44,872 nucleotides of DNA from Candidatus Woesearchaeota archaeon (GCA_016185605.1 JACPNG010000002.1:1-44872); one strand, 5' to 3'; positions 31,945 through 41,029 are shown, counted from the stretch's first letter. The notes: generated by a model from the letters alone, not told the origin. Translations and numbers: made by a program.

Positions 31945-33438
31945 ATGTATAAATATTTAGTATTATTTATTTTATTGCTTGCTAATTCTGTTTATGCTGA
32001 TATAATAATTAATGAGGTAATGGCTGATCCAAGCTCTTGTTCAGATTCTGTATGCGAATGGATAGAACTATACAATAATAACGAAAGCTCAATAAATATG
32101 ACAAATTGGATGATATCTGATGAAAGTGCGAATGACAGTCTTGAAAGCTCTTCTGGAGATTCAAACATTATTTTGCCGGGAAATAGTTTTGCCCTGATTG
32201 TTGATGATGATAGCAGAGTTTTTCACAACTTTAATGTTGGAGAGAATATAATATGGATATATGTTGATGACGATGCTATTGGAAATGGATTAAGCAATGA
32301 TGGAGAAGAGAATATAATACTTTATGATAATAAAAATATGACAATTAATAATGTTACATATACTACAACAGCTTCTGGAAATAGTTTTGCTTTAATAAAC
32401 GGAGAATGGAAAGAATCTAGTCCAACCCCTGGAAGATCTAATGAGAATAATCAAAGTCACTCAAATGATTATTCCAAAATTAGTATTAACGAGTTTTTAG
32501 CCAATCCAATTGGGGATGATGATTCAAGCATGCCTGACGGCGAATGGGTTGAACTCTATAACAAAGGAAATGATAACTTAGATTTATTGGGATTCAAGCT
32601 AAAAGACAGCAGCAAAAAAGAAATTTTAATAGACAATGTCCATGTAAAAGAGTCGACAATAATAGATTCCAAAGATTATTTAATTGTTTATATAAACGGG
32701 TTTTCTGGATTTTTAAACAATGACGGTTCAGATAGAATAGGATTGTATGATTTAAGCGATAATTTAATTGATGAAATAAGCTATAGTAATTCCAAAGAGG
32801 GATTAAGCTGGTCTAAAATTGAGGAAGGCTGGCAGATAACAGAATCAACCCCAGAAAAGAAAAATAAAGACAACTCCACAATAAAAGAGATAGAAGACTC
32901 AAGCATAAAAATAGAAAATATTTATGATCTCGGAAGCAATGACAAGGCTGAATGGGGCTCCAATATAAGAGTTAAATTATTAGTGTATAAAGGAGATACT
33001 GAAAAAGACACAATAAGCGCTTATATTAAAGGCAGTGAAAGGATAAGCAAGATCTCAAAAACAAATTTTTATGAAAAGTTTAACAGCTATACAATCACAT
33101 TGCCGATACAAATAGCATTAAATTGCGATAATAAATATAAAGATGATAATTATGACATTGTTGTAGAGGGGTTAAACTCTAAAGACGCCAAAGAAATAAA
33201 GATAGCTGGACAAAGCAAGGAATGCAGAAGTGTAAATAAAGAGGTAGAAGAAAAAAAGGAAAGCATTAAAAAAGAAGGTTTAAAAGAAGACATAAACAAT
33301 AATGTTAATAAGATAACTGGAAGAATAATCTATGAAAATAAGAGCAAAGAGGCTTCAAGGTTAAATGTGTTTATATTCATAGCTCTGCTGATAATATTAA
33401 GCTTGGTGTTATTATATGAAAGAAAAGATATTGGCTAA
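31945..33438 (+). CDS. Surface protein with two lamin-tail domains and a C-terminal anchor
   Basis: 497 residues. A signal peptide (LFILLLANSVYA) is followed by two lamin-tail domains starting DIIINEVMADPSSCSD and ISINEFLANPIGDDD, each with the ExxELYN motif (WIELYNNN and WVELYNKG). A later beta-rich region and a Lys/Glu-rich linker lead to a final membrane helix (VFIFIALLIILSLVLLYE). Such anchored lamin-tail proteins are common on archaeal surfaces, often with unknown binding roles. Confidence 0.85.
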   Translation: MYKYLVLFILLLANSVYADIIINEVMADPSSCSDSVCEWIELYNNNESSINMTNWMISDESANDSLESSSGDSNIILPGNSFALIVDDDSRVFHNFNVGENIIWIYVDDDAIGNGLSNDGEENIILYDNKNMTINNVTYTTTASGNSFALINGEWKESSPTPGRSNENNQSHSNDYSKISINEFLANPIGDDDSSMPDGEWVELYNKGNDNLDLLGFKLKDSSKKEILIDNVHVKESTIIDSKDYLIVYINGFSGFLNNDGSDRIGLYDLSDNLIDEISYSNSKEGLSWSKIEEGWQITESTPEKKNKDNSTIKEIEDSSIKIENIYDLGSNDKAEWGSNIRVKLLVYKGDTEKDTISAYIKGSERISKISKTNFYEKFNSYTITLPIQIALNCDNKYKDDNYDIVVEGLNSKDAKEIKIAGQSKECRSVNKEVEEKKESIKKEGLKEDINNNVNKITGRIIYENKSKEASRLNVFIFIALLIILSLVLLYERKDIG

Positions 33439-33832
33439 GGTTGTAATTGAAATTGTAGGAAGCCCTAAAGAGCATGTAGAAGCAACTATAAGAAAATACA
33501 TGGATCAGATTAGGGAAAATTTTAATGTCATTAATCATGAATTATATGACGCTGAGGAGTTAAAAGATAAAAAATACAATGGAATGTTCTCCAGCTTTGT
33601 TGACTTGGAAATTGAATTTGATGACTTCAAGAAAGTTATCGGGCTTTGCTTTGATTACATGCCAAGCTCAATTGATATTATCAAGCCAGACAAGATTAAC
33701 ATAGAAACTAAACACTTCATGGATATACTTAATGATCTTATTGCTAAGCTTCATAGCTTGGATATGAGGGTTAAAGATTTAGTGGCTGAGAATATACTAT
33801 TGAAGAAGGAATTAAATAAAAAAAATAAATAA
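33416..33832 (+). CDS. Hypothetical protein, 138 residues
   Basis: Not recognised. It begins MKEKILAKVVIEIVGSPKEH and has FDYMPSSIDIIKPDKINIE in the middle, then a C-terminal helix with a coiled-coil look (LIAKLHSLDMRVKDL). The start overlaps the lamin-tail gene by 23 bases, so the two are on one transcript. It is soluble, unlike its neighbour. Confidence 0.7.
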   Translation: MKEKILAKVVIEIVGSPKEHVEATIRKYMDQIRENFNVINHELYDAEELKDKKYNGMFSSFVDLEIEFDDFKKVIGLCFDYMPSSIDIIKPDKINIETKHFMDILNDLIAKLHSLDMRVKDLVAENILLKKELNKKNK

Positions 33833-33881
33833 TTTAATAAGATAAACAACCAAAGCTGCATTGATAAGAATATTTTGAGAG

Positions 33882-34346
33882 TTAGTTTCTTATTTTCTCT
33901 GCTAACTTTTTTAATTTTTTATCATCTTCTCTCTTAAAATCGTGTGATGAAATATAACCTTCGTATTTAGTAAAAAACTTGTCAACATTGGATTTAATTT
34001 CTTTCCACTTTGTCATATCTGCAGTGCCGTGCATAGGAAATAGCTTTGTATGAACATGATCAATACCAAACCCTTCAAATATCATGCCTGTTCTACCAAC
34101 ATCTTCTAATTTAGAATCTATTAATTTTGCAACTTTCTTTGTTGCAATAACCAAATCAGACAAAATTTTATCTGGAAGATTGAATGCATAACTAGGAAAA
34201 TGCTCTTTGGTAATAACTACTGAAAAACCATCTGTATTTGGAAAGATTGATAAAAAAGCTAAGTGCTTTTCATCTTCCCAAATTTTATGGCTTGGGATTT
34301 CTCCGTTTACAATTTTACAAAATATACAATCGGTTTTCATTTCCAT
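33882..34346 (-). CDS. HIT-family nucleotide hydrolase
   Basis: A 154-residue protein of the histidine triad family. The N-terminal CIFCKIVNGEIPSHKIWED is a family signature. The triad reads HVHTK (H97, H99, K101) before LFPMHG, so the third His is replaced by Lys. Some members tolerate a change there, but hydrolysis may be weak. It faces the radical SAM cluster divergently. Confidence 0.88.
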   Translation of the reverse strand: MEMKTDCIFCKIVNGEIPSHKIWEDEKHLAFLSIFPNTDGFSVVITKEHFPSYAFNLPDKILSDLVIATKKVAKLIDSKLEDVGRTGMIFEGFGIDHVHTKLFPMHGTADMTKWKEIKSNVDKFFTKYEGYISSHDFKREDDKKLKKLAEKIRN

Positions 34347-34481
34347 AGGTTATTAACTGGTAATATATTTAAAAAATTATCGAATCATTTTATTTTAGAT
34401 CATACTTCTCAATAAATGTTGTATATTGTAACAAGTTAAAATTTATTTTGCAGACATTCAATAGAATCTTTCTTACAAAAG

Positions 34482-34489
34482 TTTATAAA
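34482..34489 (+). promoter_or_regulatory. TATA box of the radical SAM/beta-RFAP cluster
   Basis: TTTATAAA lies 26-33 bases before the first ATG of the cluster. I see no second TATA box inside it, so the four genes probably form one leaderless-type transcript. Confidence 0.5.
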
Positions 34490-34514
34490 GTTTTTAGTAA
34501 GCATATTATCTAAT

Positions 34515-35612
34515 ATGAGCAAAAAAAACCTTTTAAAATTAGTAAGAAAAATAGACGGAAGTGTTAATAATATCAAACAAGATTCTGACGAAAAAGATAT
34601 TTCAATAAAATATATTTGGGAAGTAGCAGATACACACTTTAGAGCAGATGGTAAAAAACAAGGTGTGGAAAGTGGTTACTTTGTTGGAATAGATTACGAA
34701 GATAGGCATTCTGTAACGGTTTCAACTCAACAAGGTTGTTCTTGGACGAAAGTAAGCAAGCAATGCACTTTTTGCGAAACTGGACAGCAAGATTACCTTG
34801 GGCAACTTTCCGGAGAACAAATAGTTCAACAAGGATTAGTAATGGCTCTAGATAATGGAACTCCTGAAAAAACTGGTCAGCTAGAAGTAGCTTTTATGGG
34901 TATGGGTGAGCCAGCTGCAAATTACAACGAAGTTGCAAGATCCATAGAGGGTTTTGAAGTAATTTTACCTAATTTCAAAATGAATTCAATAAGATACATT
35001 TTTTCTACAAGTGGTGTACCTCAAAAAATTATACAACTAGGTAAAGACTTATATGAAGGAAGATTCGGAAATGCAAAAATTAGATTACATGTTTCTTTGC
35101 ATGCACATACAGATGAACAACGCAATGAAATAGTCCCTATAAATAAAAACTTTCCAATTGCAGATTTAATGAGTAGTATTAGAGAATATTCAAGATATGT
35201 TGATATGGTTGAAAATGCGGACAAATTAGTCAGTATAAACTACATGTTATTTAACAATTATAAGTCTAGACCCGGCGTTTCTTTCACAAACATAACACCA
35301 CAATCAATTGAGGAACTTGCGAATCTTTTAAACGATCCATTGCATTTTAGACCGGTTTTATGCGAGTTTAACGAATGTAGCACACCAAATGATTCAGTAT
35401 CATTTAGCCAGGCAGAAGAATTAAAAAGAATATTGGAAAAAAAAGGTTATAAAACAAAAATATTTGGATCATTTGGTCATAGTGCTAATCTTGCTTGTGG
35501 ACAACTAGTAGGAACCATTGACGAAAATTGCAGAGATCAAAAAATAGTTGATTATAATATTCTTAAAAATGTTGAAGAGAGTGTGTTGGAGGAAATGTGT
35601 CAGATAAAGTGA
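34515..35612 (+). CDS. RlmN-like radical SAM enzyme with C-x8-C-x2-C
   Basis: 365 residues with the RlmN/Cfr plan: VTVSTQQGC, then GMGEP (129-133), SLHAHTDEQRNEIVPINK and a late LACGQLVG whose Cys (C328) matches the methyl-carrying Cys of RlmN. The cluster cysteines are C75, C84 and C87 in CSWTKVSKQCTFC, a C-x8-C-x2-C spacing instead of C-x3-C-x2-C. The Cys needed by RlmN for release (position -7) is Thr here. It is therefore not a standard rRNA/tRNA A2 methylase. The next gene's GTG overlaps its 3' end. Confidence 0.88.
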   Translation: MSKKNLLKLVRKIDGSVNNIKQDSDEKDISIKYIWEVADTHFRADGKKQGVESGYFVGIDYEDRHSVTVSTQQGCSWTKVSKQCTFCETGQQDYLGQLSGEQIVQQGLVMALDNGTPEKTGQLEVAFMGMGEPAANYNEVARSIEGFEVILPNFKMNSIRYIFSTSGVPQKIIQLGKDLYEGRFGNAKIRLHVSLHAHTDEQRNEIVPINKNFPIADLMSSIREYSRYVDMVENADKLVSINYMLFNNYKSRPGVSFTNITPQSIEELANLLNDPLHFRPVLCEFNECSTPNDSVSFSQAEELKRILEKKGYKTKIFGSFGHSANLACGQLVGTIDENCRDQKIVDYNILKNVEESVLEEMCQIK

Positions 35613-36665
35613 TTGTTCGTTCATCGGCACGCATACACTGTAATAGTTTGAAAATGAATACTAAAGGGAGACGTGGCGGGGGTGGTTTGGGTTTCTCTAC
35701 AAAACAACCACAGTTAGAGTTTGTTTGTTCGACTTTTAATCAATGTAGAATAATAACTGCGGATAAAATATTAGAAAACGTAGTATCTGGATACGCTAAT
35801 AAAATGTGTGATGAATATCATTTACCAGGAATATTAGTCGAAATAAAAAATAGTTACCCTGTTCATTTTGGTTTGGGGAGTGAAACACAGTCTGCTTTAG
35901 CAGTAGGAAATGCACTTAAAGAATTATACCAAAAAAGAAATATTTCCAACGAAGAAATAGCAAAGTCAACAGGCGTTGCAGGAGTTTCAGGAATAGGGTA
36001 TTATTCTTTTGCGAAAGGAGGTTTTATAATTGAAGCAGGATATCCAATGGCTCCAGACTTAGAAAAAAAGAATTTTGAATTACGCGGTTCCGAAAGAGTT
36101 CAAGTTACTTCTGATAATTCCAAAACAATCTCCCACAACAAATTTCACTAGAGAAGATGAAAATAGACTATTTGCTGATTATGCTACATCTCCTAAAGAA
36201 ATAGGGATTATATGTACTTCTACATTAATGGGGGTGATACCCGGATTAATCACCAGAGATTATACAACTTTCGTAAAAAATTTAATGCAAATCTCCCACC
36301 TTGGTACGAAAAAAGTTGAGTTAGAATTAAATAGGTCATGGATATTTCATGTCCAAGAAATATTAAACAAATTTATAGATTTTAGATATCAGAGAAATAA
36401 AGAAACAGATTTTAGTCTTAGCAACGATAATGGAAATACATTGAGTGAATTGCTAAAAGGAACTGATGAAATTGTTTTAAAGAGACCCATTCCATGGCTC
36501 GGTTTGTCCTCATTAGGTCCAACACTTTACAGTTTTATAGACTCTAGAATTTATGATACTGTCAGTCTGCAAAAAGAAATCAAACAAATTATTAATGACG
36601 ATTCTAAAGTTTTAATCACAGAGGTAAACAATGATAAAGCACTCATTCAAAGAATTGAATCTTGA
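35597..36665 (+). CDS. Beta-RFAP synthase-like protein, frame shifted at an A7 run
   Basis: Homologue of beta-ribofuranosylaminobenzene 5'-phosphate synthase (MptG), the entry enzyme of methanopterin synthesis. The first part has HFGLGSETQSALAVGNALKE (90-109) and VSGIGYYSFAKGGFIIEAGYP. The second part, from VPKEFKLLLIIPK, lies in the +1 frame. The shift falls at AGAAAAAAAG (36061-36070): with one A less the frames join. Start GTG at 35597 follows GGAGGA. Either a real one-base insertion, a read error, or slippage expression explains it. The 3' end overlaps the methyltransferase gene. Confidence 0.8.
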
Positions 36666-37677
36666 AAATGAAATTTTAATAACTGATTTTATGAGAACTT
36701 ACTCATTGACCTGCGAGACTGTTTATTATAATATTCAAAAGAGTTATTCAACAGGGCAGAAAGAAGTTCCAGTGCTTAATTTTTTAATGCAAACAGACAA
36801 CCACTTGCTTTTAGGAAAAGATGATTCATTTTATAGAAAATATAGATATTTGCGTTCAGAATTTAGAAAAACATTTAATATGAAAAGAGAGTGCACATTC
36901 ACAACCCTTGGGCAGATGACAAATTCAATAGAAGAAATTCCTTTGGGTGTTCATATTGGAGAAATTTGTGATTCTTCTGAGAATTGGTTACAACAAATAA
37001 GAATGAACTATGGAACAAATTATTTTTTAAAGACAAAAGATGATTATATCATAGGTCCTGAGGAGGCTTTAATTTTAACTGTTAAGGAAGCAATTAAAAA
37101 TTCAGGGGCAAAACGGTTGTTGGAATTAGGTGCGGGCACTGGAGAGGTAAGTGCTCACGCAATGAGAAGTTTTTCAGAACTTGAAGTGTTTGTTAATGAA
37201 GTCAGCAAAAGTTTAACAGATCATCTATCAAATTACATTTCATTAAACGCCGAAAAAACCGGGAATAAATCCAATTTGCTCGTTGGAGATGCGAAAGATA
37301 TTATAATTCCAGAAGTAGACGTTGTTTGTAGTGGAATTTTCTATGGCGAACTGCCTGCACTGATAAAAGAAAAAGGAAAAGAAATTGCTCAAAAAATAAA
37401 AGATGGGGTTTTTATCATACAAAGCGGAATGCTTGAAAATTTATTTTCGCTATTAGTTATAGATCCAGAAATACTACCTGAAATTAGGTTATGGCCTTGG
37501 TATGATAATAGAATGAATTTAAGGAATTTATTCAGCGAAGTTAATCATTTTTATTTATGTGGAGAAATGATTACTCTTGCTTCGCAAAATCGTTTGCTGA
37601 ACGAGAAAATAATAAATAGTTTATCTGATAAAACAACCACTTTTGAGCTTGGACAATATGAAATCGAAAATAGATGA
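36631..37677 (+). CDS. SAM-dependent methyltransferase with unknown N-terminal domain
   Basis: 348 residues. A class I SAM motif is at 163-172 (LLELGAGTGE), followed by FVNEVSKSLTDHL and NLLVGDAKDI, the usual motif II and III positions. The first 150 residues (SFKELNLENEILITDFMRTY and on) match nothing I know. The ATG follows GAGGT and overlaps the previous gene by 35 bases. The substrate is unknown; as a cluster member it may act on the same compound as the two upstream enzymes. Confidence 0.8.
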   Translation: MIKHSFKELNLENEILITDFMRTYSLTCETVYYNIQKSYSTGQKEVPVLNFLMQTDNHLLLGKDDSFYRKYRYLRSEFRKTFNMKRECTFTTLGQMTNSIEEIPLGVHIGEICDSSENWLQQIRMNYGTNYFLKTKDDYIIGPEEALILTVKEAIKNSGAKRLLELGAGTGEVSAHAMRSFSELEVFVNEVSKSLTDHLSNYISLNAEKTGNKSNLLVGDAKDIIIPEVDVVCSGIFYGELPALIKEKGKEIAQKIKDGVFIIQSGMLENLFSLLVIDPEILPEIRLWPWYDNRMNLRNLFSEVNHFYLCGEMITLASQNRLLNEKIINSLSDKTTTFELGQYEIENR

Positions 37678-37978
37678 GATATTTAAAGATATACTTGGAA
37701 GAAAAAGAAGTTTGCCTAATTTATTTAATGACAACCCTAGAGACAATATTAAAAAATTAGCTGAAATAATGCCAACTGTAAATCTTGCCAAATGCACTCT
37801 TTTTGATCTAGATAATGAGGAACCAAATTCAGTAATGTACTTAACTTACTTGTTGCAAAAAGAAGGAATACCTTTTGGAATCTGTAAAAATGTGAGAGTT
37901 TTCAGAAAAAACAAAATTATTGTAAAATGTGAAGGTGGTCCAACATGCCCTTGTAAAGGCAGATATTTCATATTTTAA
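37658..37978 (+). CDS. Small protein with Cys-rich tail, last gene of the cluster
   Basis: 106 residues, not recognised. The end reads CEGGPTCPCKGRYFIF, with C-x6-C-x-C that could bind a metal or cluster. I start at the ATG at 37658; an alternative upstream start is possible. It overlaps the methyltransferase by 20 bases, so it belongs to the same transcript. Confidence 0.65.
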   Translation: MKSKIDEIFKDILGRKRSLPNLFNDNPRDNIKKLAEIMPTVNLAKCTLFDLDNEEPNSVMYLTYLLQKEGIPFGICKNVRVFRKNKIIVKCEGGPTCPCKGRYFIF

Positions 37979-38159
37979 TTACTAAATCAAAAAATTTAAC
38001 TAGAGATAAGTCATTGGAAGGATTGCGATTTCAATTGCTTTGAATAGATATTATAATATAGGTAGAAGGAAATAGAAAATTTTTAAGACAATTTTAAAAT
38101 GATTTAATACCAACTGCTAACTTAATATTATATTAGTCACCACCATAAAGGCGTAAAGC

Positions 38160-38198
38160 TTATAAATAGCAAATACACTTTAGAATTATTATAAGGAG
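38160..38198 (+). promoter_or_regulatory. TATA box and ribosome-binding site of the Gly-rich secreted protein
   Basis: GCTTATAAATAG (TATA at 38160-38167) lies 38-45 bases before the ATG, and AAGGAGAT lies 6 bases before it. The 225-base gap between 37979 and 38204 shows nothing else that I can name. Confidence 0.5.
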
Positions 38199-38204
38199 AT
38201 AAAA

Positions 38205-38705
38205 ATGAAGTCTAGGATTAAGAGAGGATTAGCAACATTGGTATTAGGAGCTTCATTAGCTTTAACTCCGAATAGCTATGGATTCTTTCATGGAAATCAT
38301 GTTATTCTGGAGCATAAAAGATTAGAAGATTCTTACTTAACCAAATGCAGGGGTGATTTTAAGGTGTTTGAGGAGTTTGAAACAGAAGTTACACAGCCTT
38401 ATGTAGCTATTTTAAATATTGGGAATCTTAAGGTTGGAAGTGCTGATAATCTAAAGGTTAGACTTCAAAGGACTGAATTTCTTGGAGATTATTTAAGATC
38501 AGAGGTAATTATGAGACATAATTATAATTACGTTGAAGAAAAAAAAGATGGAATTTATGTCTGCGGGATTGTACATAATAAAGCTAGTGTCCAGATAGAT
38601 AAAGACAATAAAACAATTAGTATTAGCGGCGGAACAAAAGACTCTGGTGGAGCTGGAGGGGGAAGTGGAGGAGGCTCTGGTGGAGGTGGCGGAGGGGGTG
38701 CATAA
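38205..38705 (+). CDS. Secreted protein with Gly-rich tail
   Basis: 166 residues. A signal peptide (basic start, then ATLVLGASLALTP) precedes a folded middle with two cysteines (TKCRGDF and YVCGIV) and a tail after residue 145 of Gly and Ser that ends GGGGGGGA. The function is unknown. The tail may be flexible or mediate surface association. It converges with a large surface protein gene. Confidence 0.75.
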   Translation: MKSRIKRGLATLVLGASLALTPNSYGFFHGNHVILEHKRLEDSYLTKCRGDFKVFEEFETEVTQPYVAILNIGNLKVGSADNLKVRLQRTEFLGDYLRSEVIMRHNYNYVEEKKDGIYVCGIVHNKASVQIDKDNKTISISGGTKDSGGAGGGSGGGSGGGGGGGA

Positions 38706-38710
38706 TTCTC

Positions 38711-40339
38711 TTATTTAGAGACAGAAACTGAATAACTTGCTTCTAAGTTATTATTAAGAGAATCTTCAGAATAAAAAGTTCCTGTAGAAGACCAAAAGTC
38801 CTCATAAGTCCATATGAATGCTTTAGTAGTAGTTGTTATCGATTGTCCAGGTTGTATTATTCTTCCTCCAAATTGTCCAAGTTCTAAAGGATCACAATTT
38901 CCAGACACTGTATAACACTTCTTGAAATTCTTAATTGTTATCGCACTTCCACCTTTATTCTCTAACTTAACATGGTAATACAAATAAACCATATCTCCTT
39001 GTATATCTCTTTCTTCATCAAAAGTAGAGGCAACTAAAATTCCAGGAGTTGGCTGAGTCGGAGTTGTAGGCGTTATTGGTTGGGTTGTAGCTGGAGTTGT
39101 TGGTGTTGTCGGAACAACTTCTTCTTCTAACTTGCAGTCAATCTCTTCAGAAATAATCTCATCTTCATCGCATTTTGCTTCTAGAGAACAAGAAGTTAAT
39201 TTATCCTCATAGCAGTTGTATATAGTCTTCCTATTTAATAATCCGCAGCTTCCTATAGCTTCTCCCCTTGAATATTCACTGCATTCATCATCAAATATCC
39301 AGACGCATCCAGTCTCTTTTATTTTAGAGCATCTAAATTGTTTAAGCTGAATTTGCTGAATTGGCTGAGTCGGAGTTGCAATTATTGGAGTTTGTATAGC
39401 TGGAATTATAGTTTCTGATGTAATTGGCTTGATATATATATCTATAGGAAGTATTGGATTCTGAGTTCTAATATTAACAAGTCTTCCAGGGGCTGTTTTT
39501 TCTATTAAAGTGAAGTTTCCAGAAGTTACAACAGCTTTTATCACCTCTTTTTTTTCTTGTTTTGTAATTCCAATAGAAGATTTTTCTATAGCATTTAAAG
39601 GGTTTGTTATAGATGATTTTTCAGAATCAACAGCAATGAATTGGGCTTCATTTATCTGTTCTACAATAACAGAATCCTTGGTTAAAGCGCCAAAGCTTAT
39701 AGTAATCTCCTTAATAGTTGTTGTTTGACTTGGAAGAGTTTGTGATGGAATAGTCGGCTGAATATTATTAAAAGATTCTAATGTTTTTATTTCATACACT
39801 GGAGCTAATGTATTGGAGGAGATTCTGGATATGGTTACACAAGTTTCTTCGTTGGATCTTATATTTAACCTCTCATCCACTGAATTGTAATCTACCCCGC
39901 AACTCTTCAAGCTCTGGACAAAATTATATTCATATAAGCTTACATTTACTCCTCCTTTCGAAATTGTTAGGGGATATATTATCCCAAACTCCAAGTTGTC
40001 ATCTAGATAGCTTACATTTATCTTTGGATTATCTACTGTTATAATTTCAAAATTCTCCTTTACTTCATTTAATTCAAAGCATTTTAGTATATCTTCATCT
40101 TCTTCCAATGAATTAAAATCAATGTTTTCAATTCCAATTGTCTTTAGCTTTTCCTTAATTACATTTCTTATGCATTCTCTAATATATTCGTCAACATCAT
40201 TCTGCTTGTCATTTATCTGCTGGGAATAGATAAATTTCTTATTGATTATTCCGTAGCCCACTAAAGCATATAATCCAATAATAATTACAATTACAACTCC
40301 GAGAATTATAAATAAGGTAGTCTGGCCTTTTTTTTGCAT
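38711..40339 (-). CDS. K-G-Q-anchored surface protein, 542 residues
   Basis: Starts MQKKGQTTLFIILGVVIVII, a basic head, Gly-Gln and membrane helix. An extended ectodomain follows, with a Pro/Thr-rich linker (TTPTTPATTQPITPTTP) and a Cys-rich part (FRCSKIKETGCVWIFDDECS and later). The C-terminus looks like a beta-sandwich. The start is the ATG at 40339; the longer frame begins with TTG. Function unknown; surface attachment or a pilus-like role is possible. Confidence 0.8.
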   Translation of the reverse strand: MQKKGQTTLFIILGVVIVIIIGLYALVGYGIINKKFIYSQQINDKQNDVDEYIRECIRNVIKEKLKTIGIENIDFNSLEEDEDILKCFELNEVKENFEIITVDNPKINVSYLDDNLEFGIIYPLTISKGGVNVSLYEYNFVQSLKSCGVDYNSVDERLNIRSNEETCVTISRISSNTLAPVYEIKTLESFNNIQPTIPSQTLPSQTTTIKEITISFGALTKDSVIVEQINEAQFIAVDSEKSSITNPLNAIEKSSIGITKQEKKEVIKAVVTSGNFTLIEKTAPGRLVNIRTQNPILPIDIYIKPITSETIIPAIQTPIIATPTQPIQQIQLKQFRCSKIKETGCVWIFDDECSEYSRGEAIGSCGLLNRKTIYNCYEDKLTSCSLEAKCDEDEIISEEIDCKLEEEVVPTTPTTPATTQPITPTTPTQPTPGILVASTFDEERDIQGDMVYLYYHVKLENKGGSAITIKNFKKCYTVSGNCDPLELGQFGGRIIQPGQSITTTTKAFIWTYEDFWSSTGTFYSEDSLNNNLEASYSVSVSK

Positions 40340-40417
40340 ATTTAACAATAATTAATATAGCTTATATAATTTATGGTCATTTTATCCAAATATGCAAACA
40401 AAAAGTTTAAATAATAG

Positions 40418-40435
40418 TTATAACTCAAGTTATAA
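40418..40435 (+). promoter_or_regulatory. Palindromic operator of the first toxin-antitoxin-type module
   Basis: TTATAACT-CA-AGTTATAA is a perfect inverted repeat of 8 bases with a 2-base spacer, 17 bases before the first ATG. Its place between promoter and start fits repression by the module's own AbrB-type protein. Confidence 0.6.
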
Positions 40436-40451
40436 TAGAAAAGTGGTGTAA

Positions 40452-40730
40452 ATGTGGATAAAATTATTGGAGAAAAGGCTAGACCGGAAAAAGGCAGAGA
40501 TTACATTTGATCCACACCTATTTGATAGAAAAGAATACTGGAATCTTGATTTAGATAGGATTGAAGAAACAGCAAGAAGTGGAAAAGTATCTGAAAATAA
40601 ATGTGAAAAGCCAAATAAATTATGCCTCAAAAGATATTTCGGAAAGGAGAATATCACCTATACCATAATTGTAAGGTATCATAAAAATTTTATAGAGGTT
40701 AAAACAGCATGGCCAAAGAAAGGAAGATAA
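40452..40730 (+). CDS. DUF4258-like protein, candidate toxin
   Basis: 92 residues. ITFDPHLFDRKEYWNLDLDR and KPNKLCLKRYFGKENITYTI resemble a group of DUF4258-like proteins found beside zinc-finger regulators in archaea. The partner gene overlaps its end by 22 bases. By analogy with such pairs it may be an RNA-cutting toxin, but the activity is inferred. Confidence 0.7.
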   Translation: MWIKLLEKRLDRKKAEITFDPHLFDRKEYWNLDLDRIEETARSGKVSENKCEKPNKLCLKRYFGKENITYTIIVRYHKNFIEVKTAWPKKGR

Positions 40731-41029
40731 TGTGTGACTGCGGTGGAATTTTGATAGAGAGAAAAATGAAATTTGAAGAGATTGAAACCGAAGCTATGGT
40801 GTGCCCTAAATGTAATTTTGTAACTTTAACTAAAGAACAAGCTGATAAATATGTAAAATTAAAGCAACTGCACAAATTAATTGATACAGAAAGAAAGATA
40901 ATAAGAATAGGAAATTCAATGGGATTTACGCTGCCAGACGGCCTTCAAGAGTTTGGTGCAGAAGTTGGTAGAAAAGTAAAGATTAAAGCATTAAGCCAAA
41001 AATCATTTAAGGTTGAACTAATAAGCTAA
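40709..41029 (+). CDS. Zinc-finger plus AbrB-type protein, candidate antitoxin
   Basis: 106 residues. The N-terminal YgiT-like zinc finger has CDCGG and CPKC, and the C-terminal part IRIGNSMGFTLPDGLQEFG with GRKVKIKAL is an AbrB/SpoVT DNA-binding fold. It overlaps the candidate toxin. It probably represses the module through the upstream palindrome. Confidence 0.75.
   Translation: MAKERKIMCDCGGILIERKMKFEEIETEAMVCPKCNFVTLTKEQADKYVKLKQLHKLIDTERKIIRIGNSMGFTLPDGLQEFGAEVGRKVKIKALSQKSFKVELIS

Noticed and set aside
36062-36079. Programmed -1 frameshift at the A-AAA-AAG heptamer in the beta-RFAP gene
   Set aside because: The heptamer is in frame, but a -1 shift runs straight into GAA TTT TGA. Only +1 (or one A less) reaches the conserved second part.
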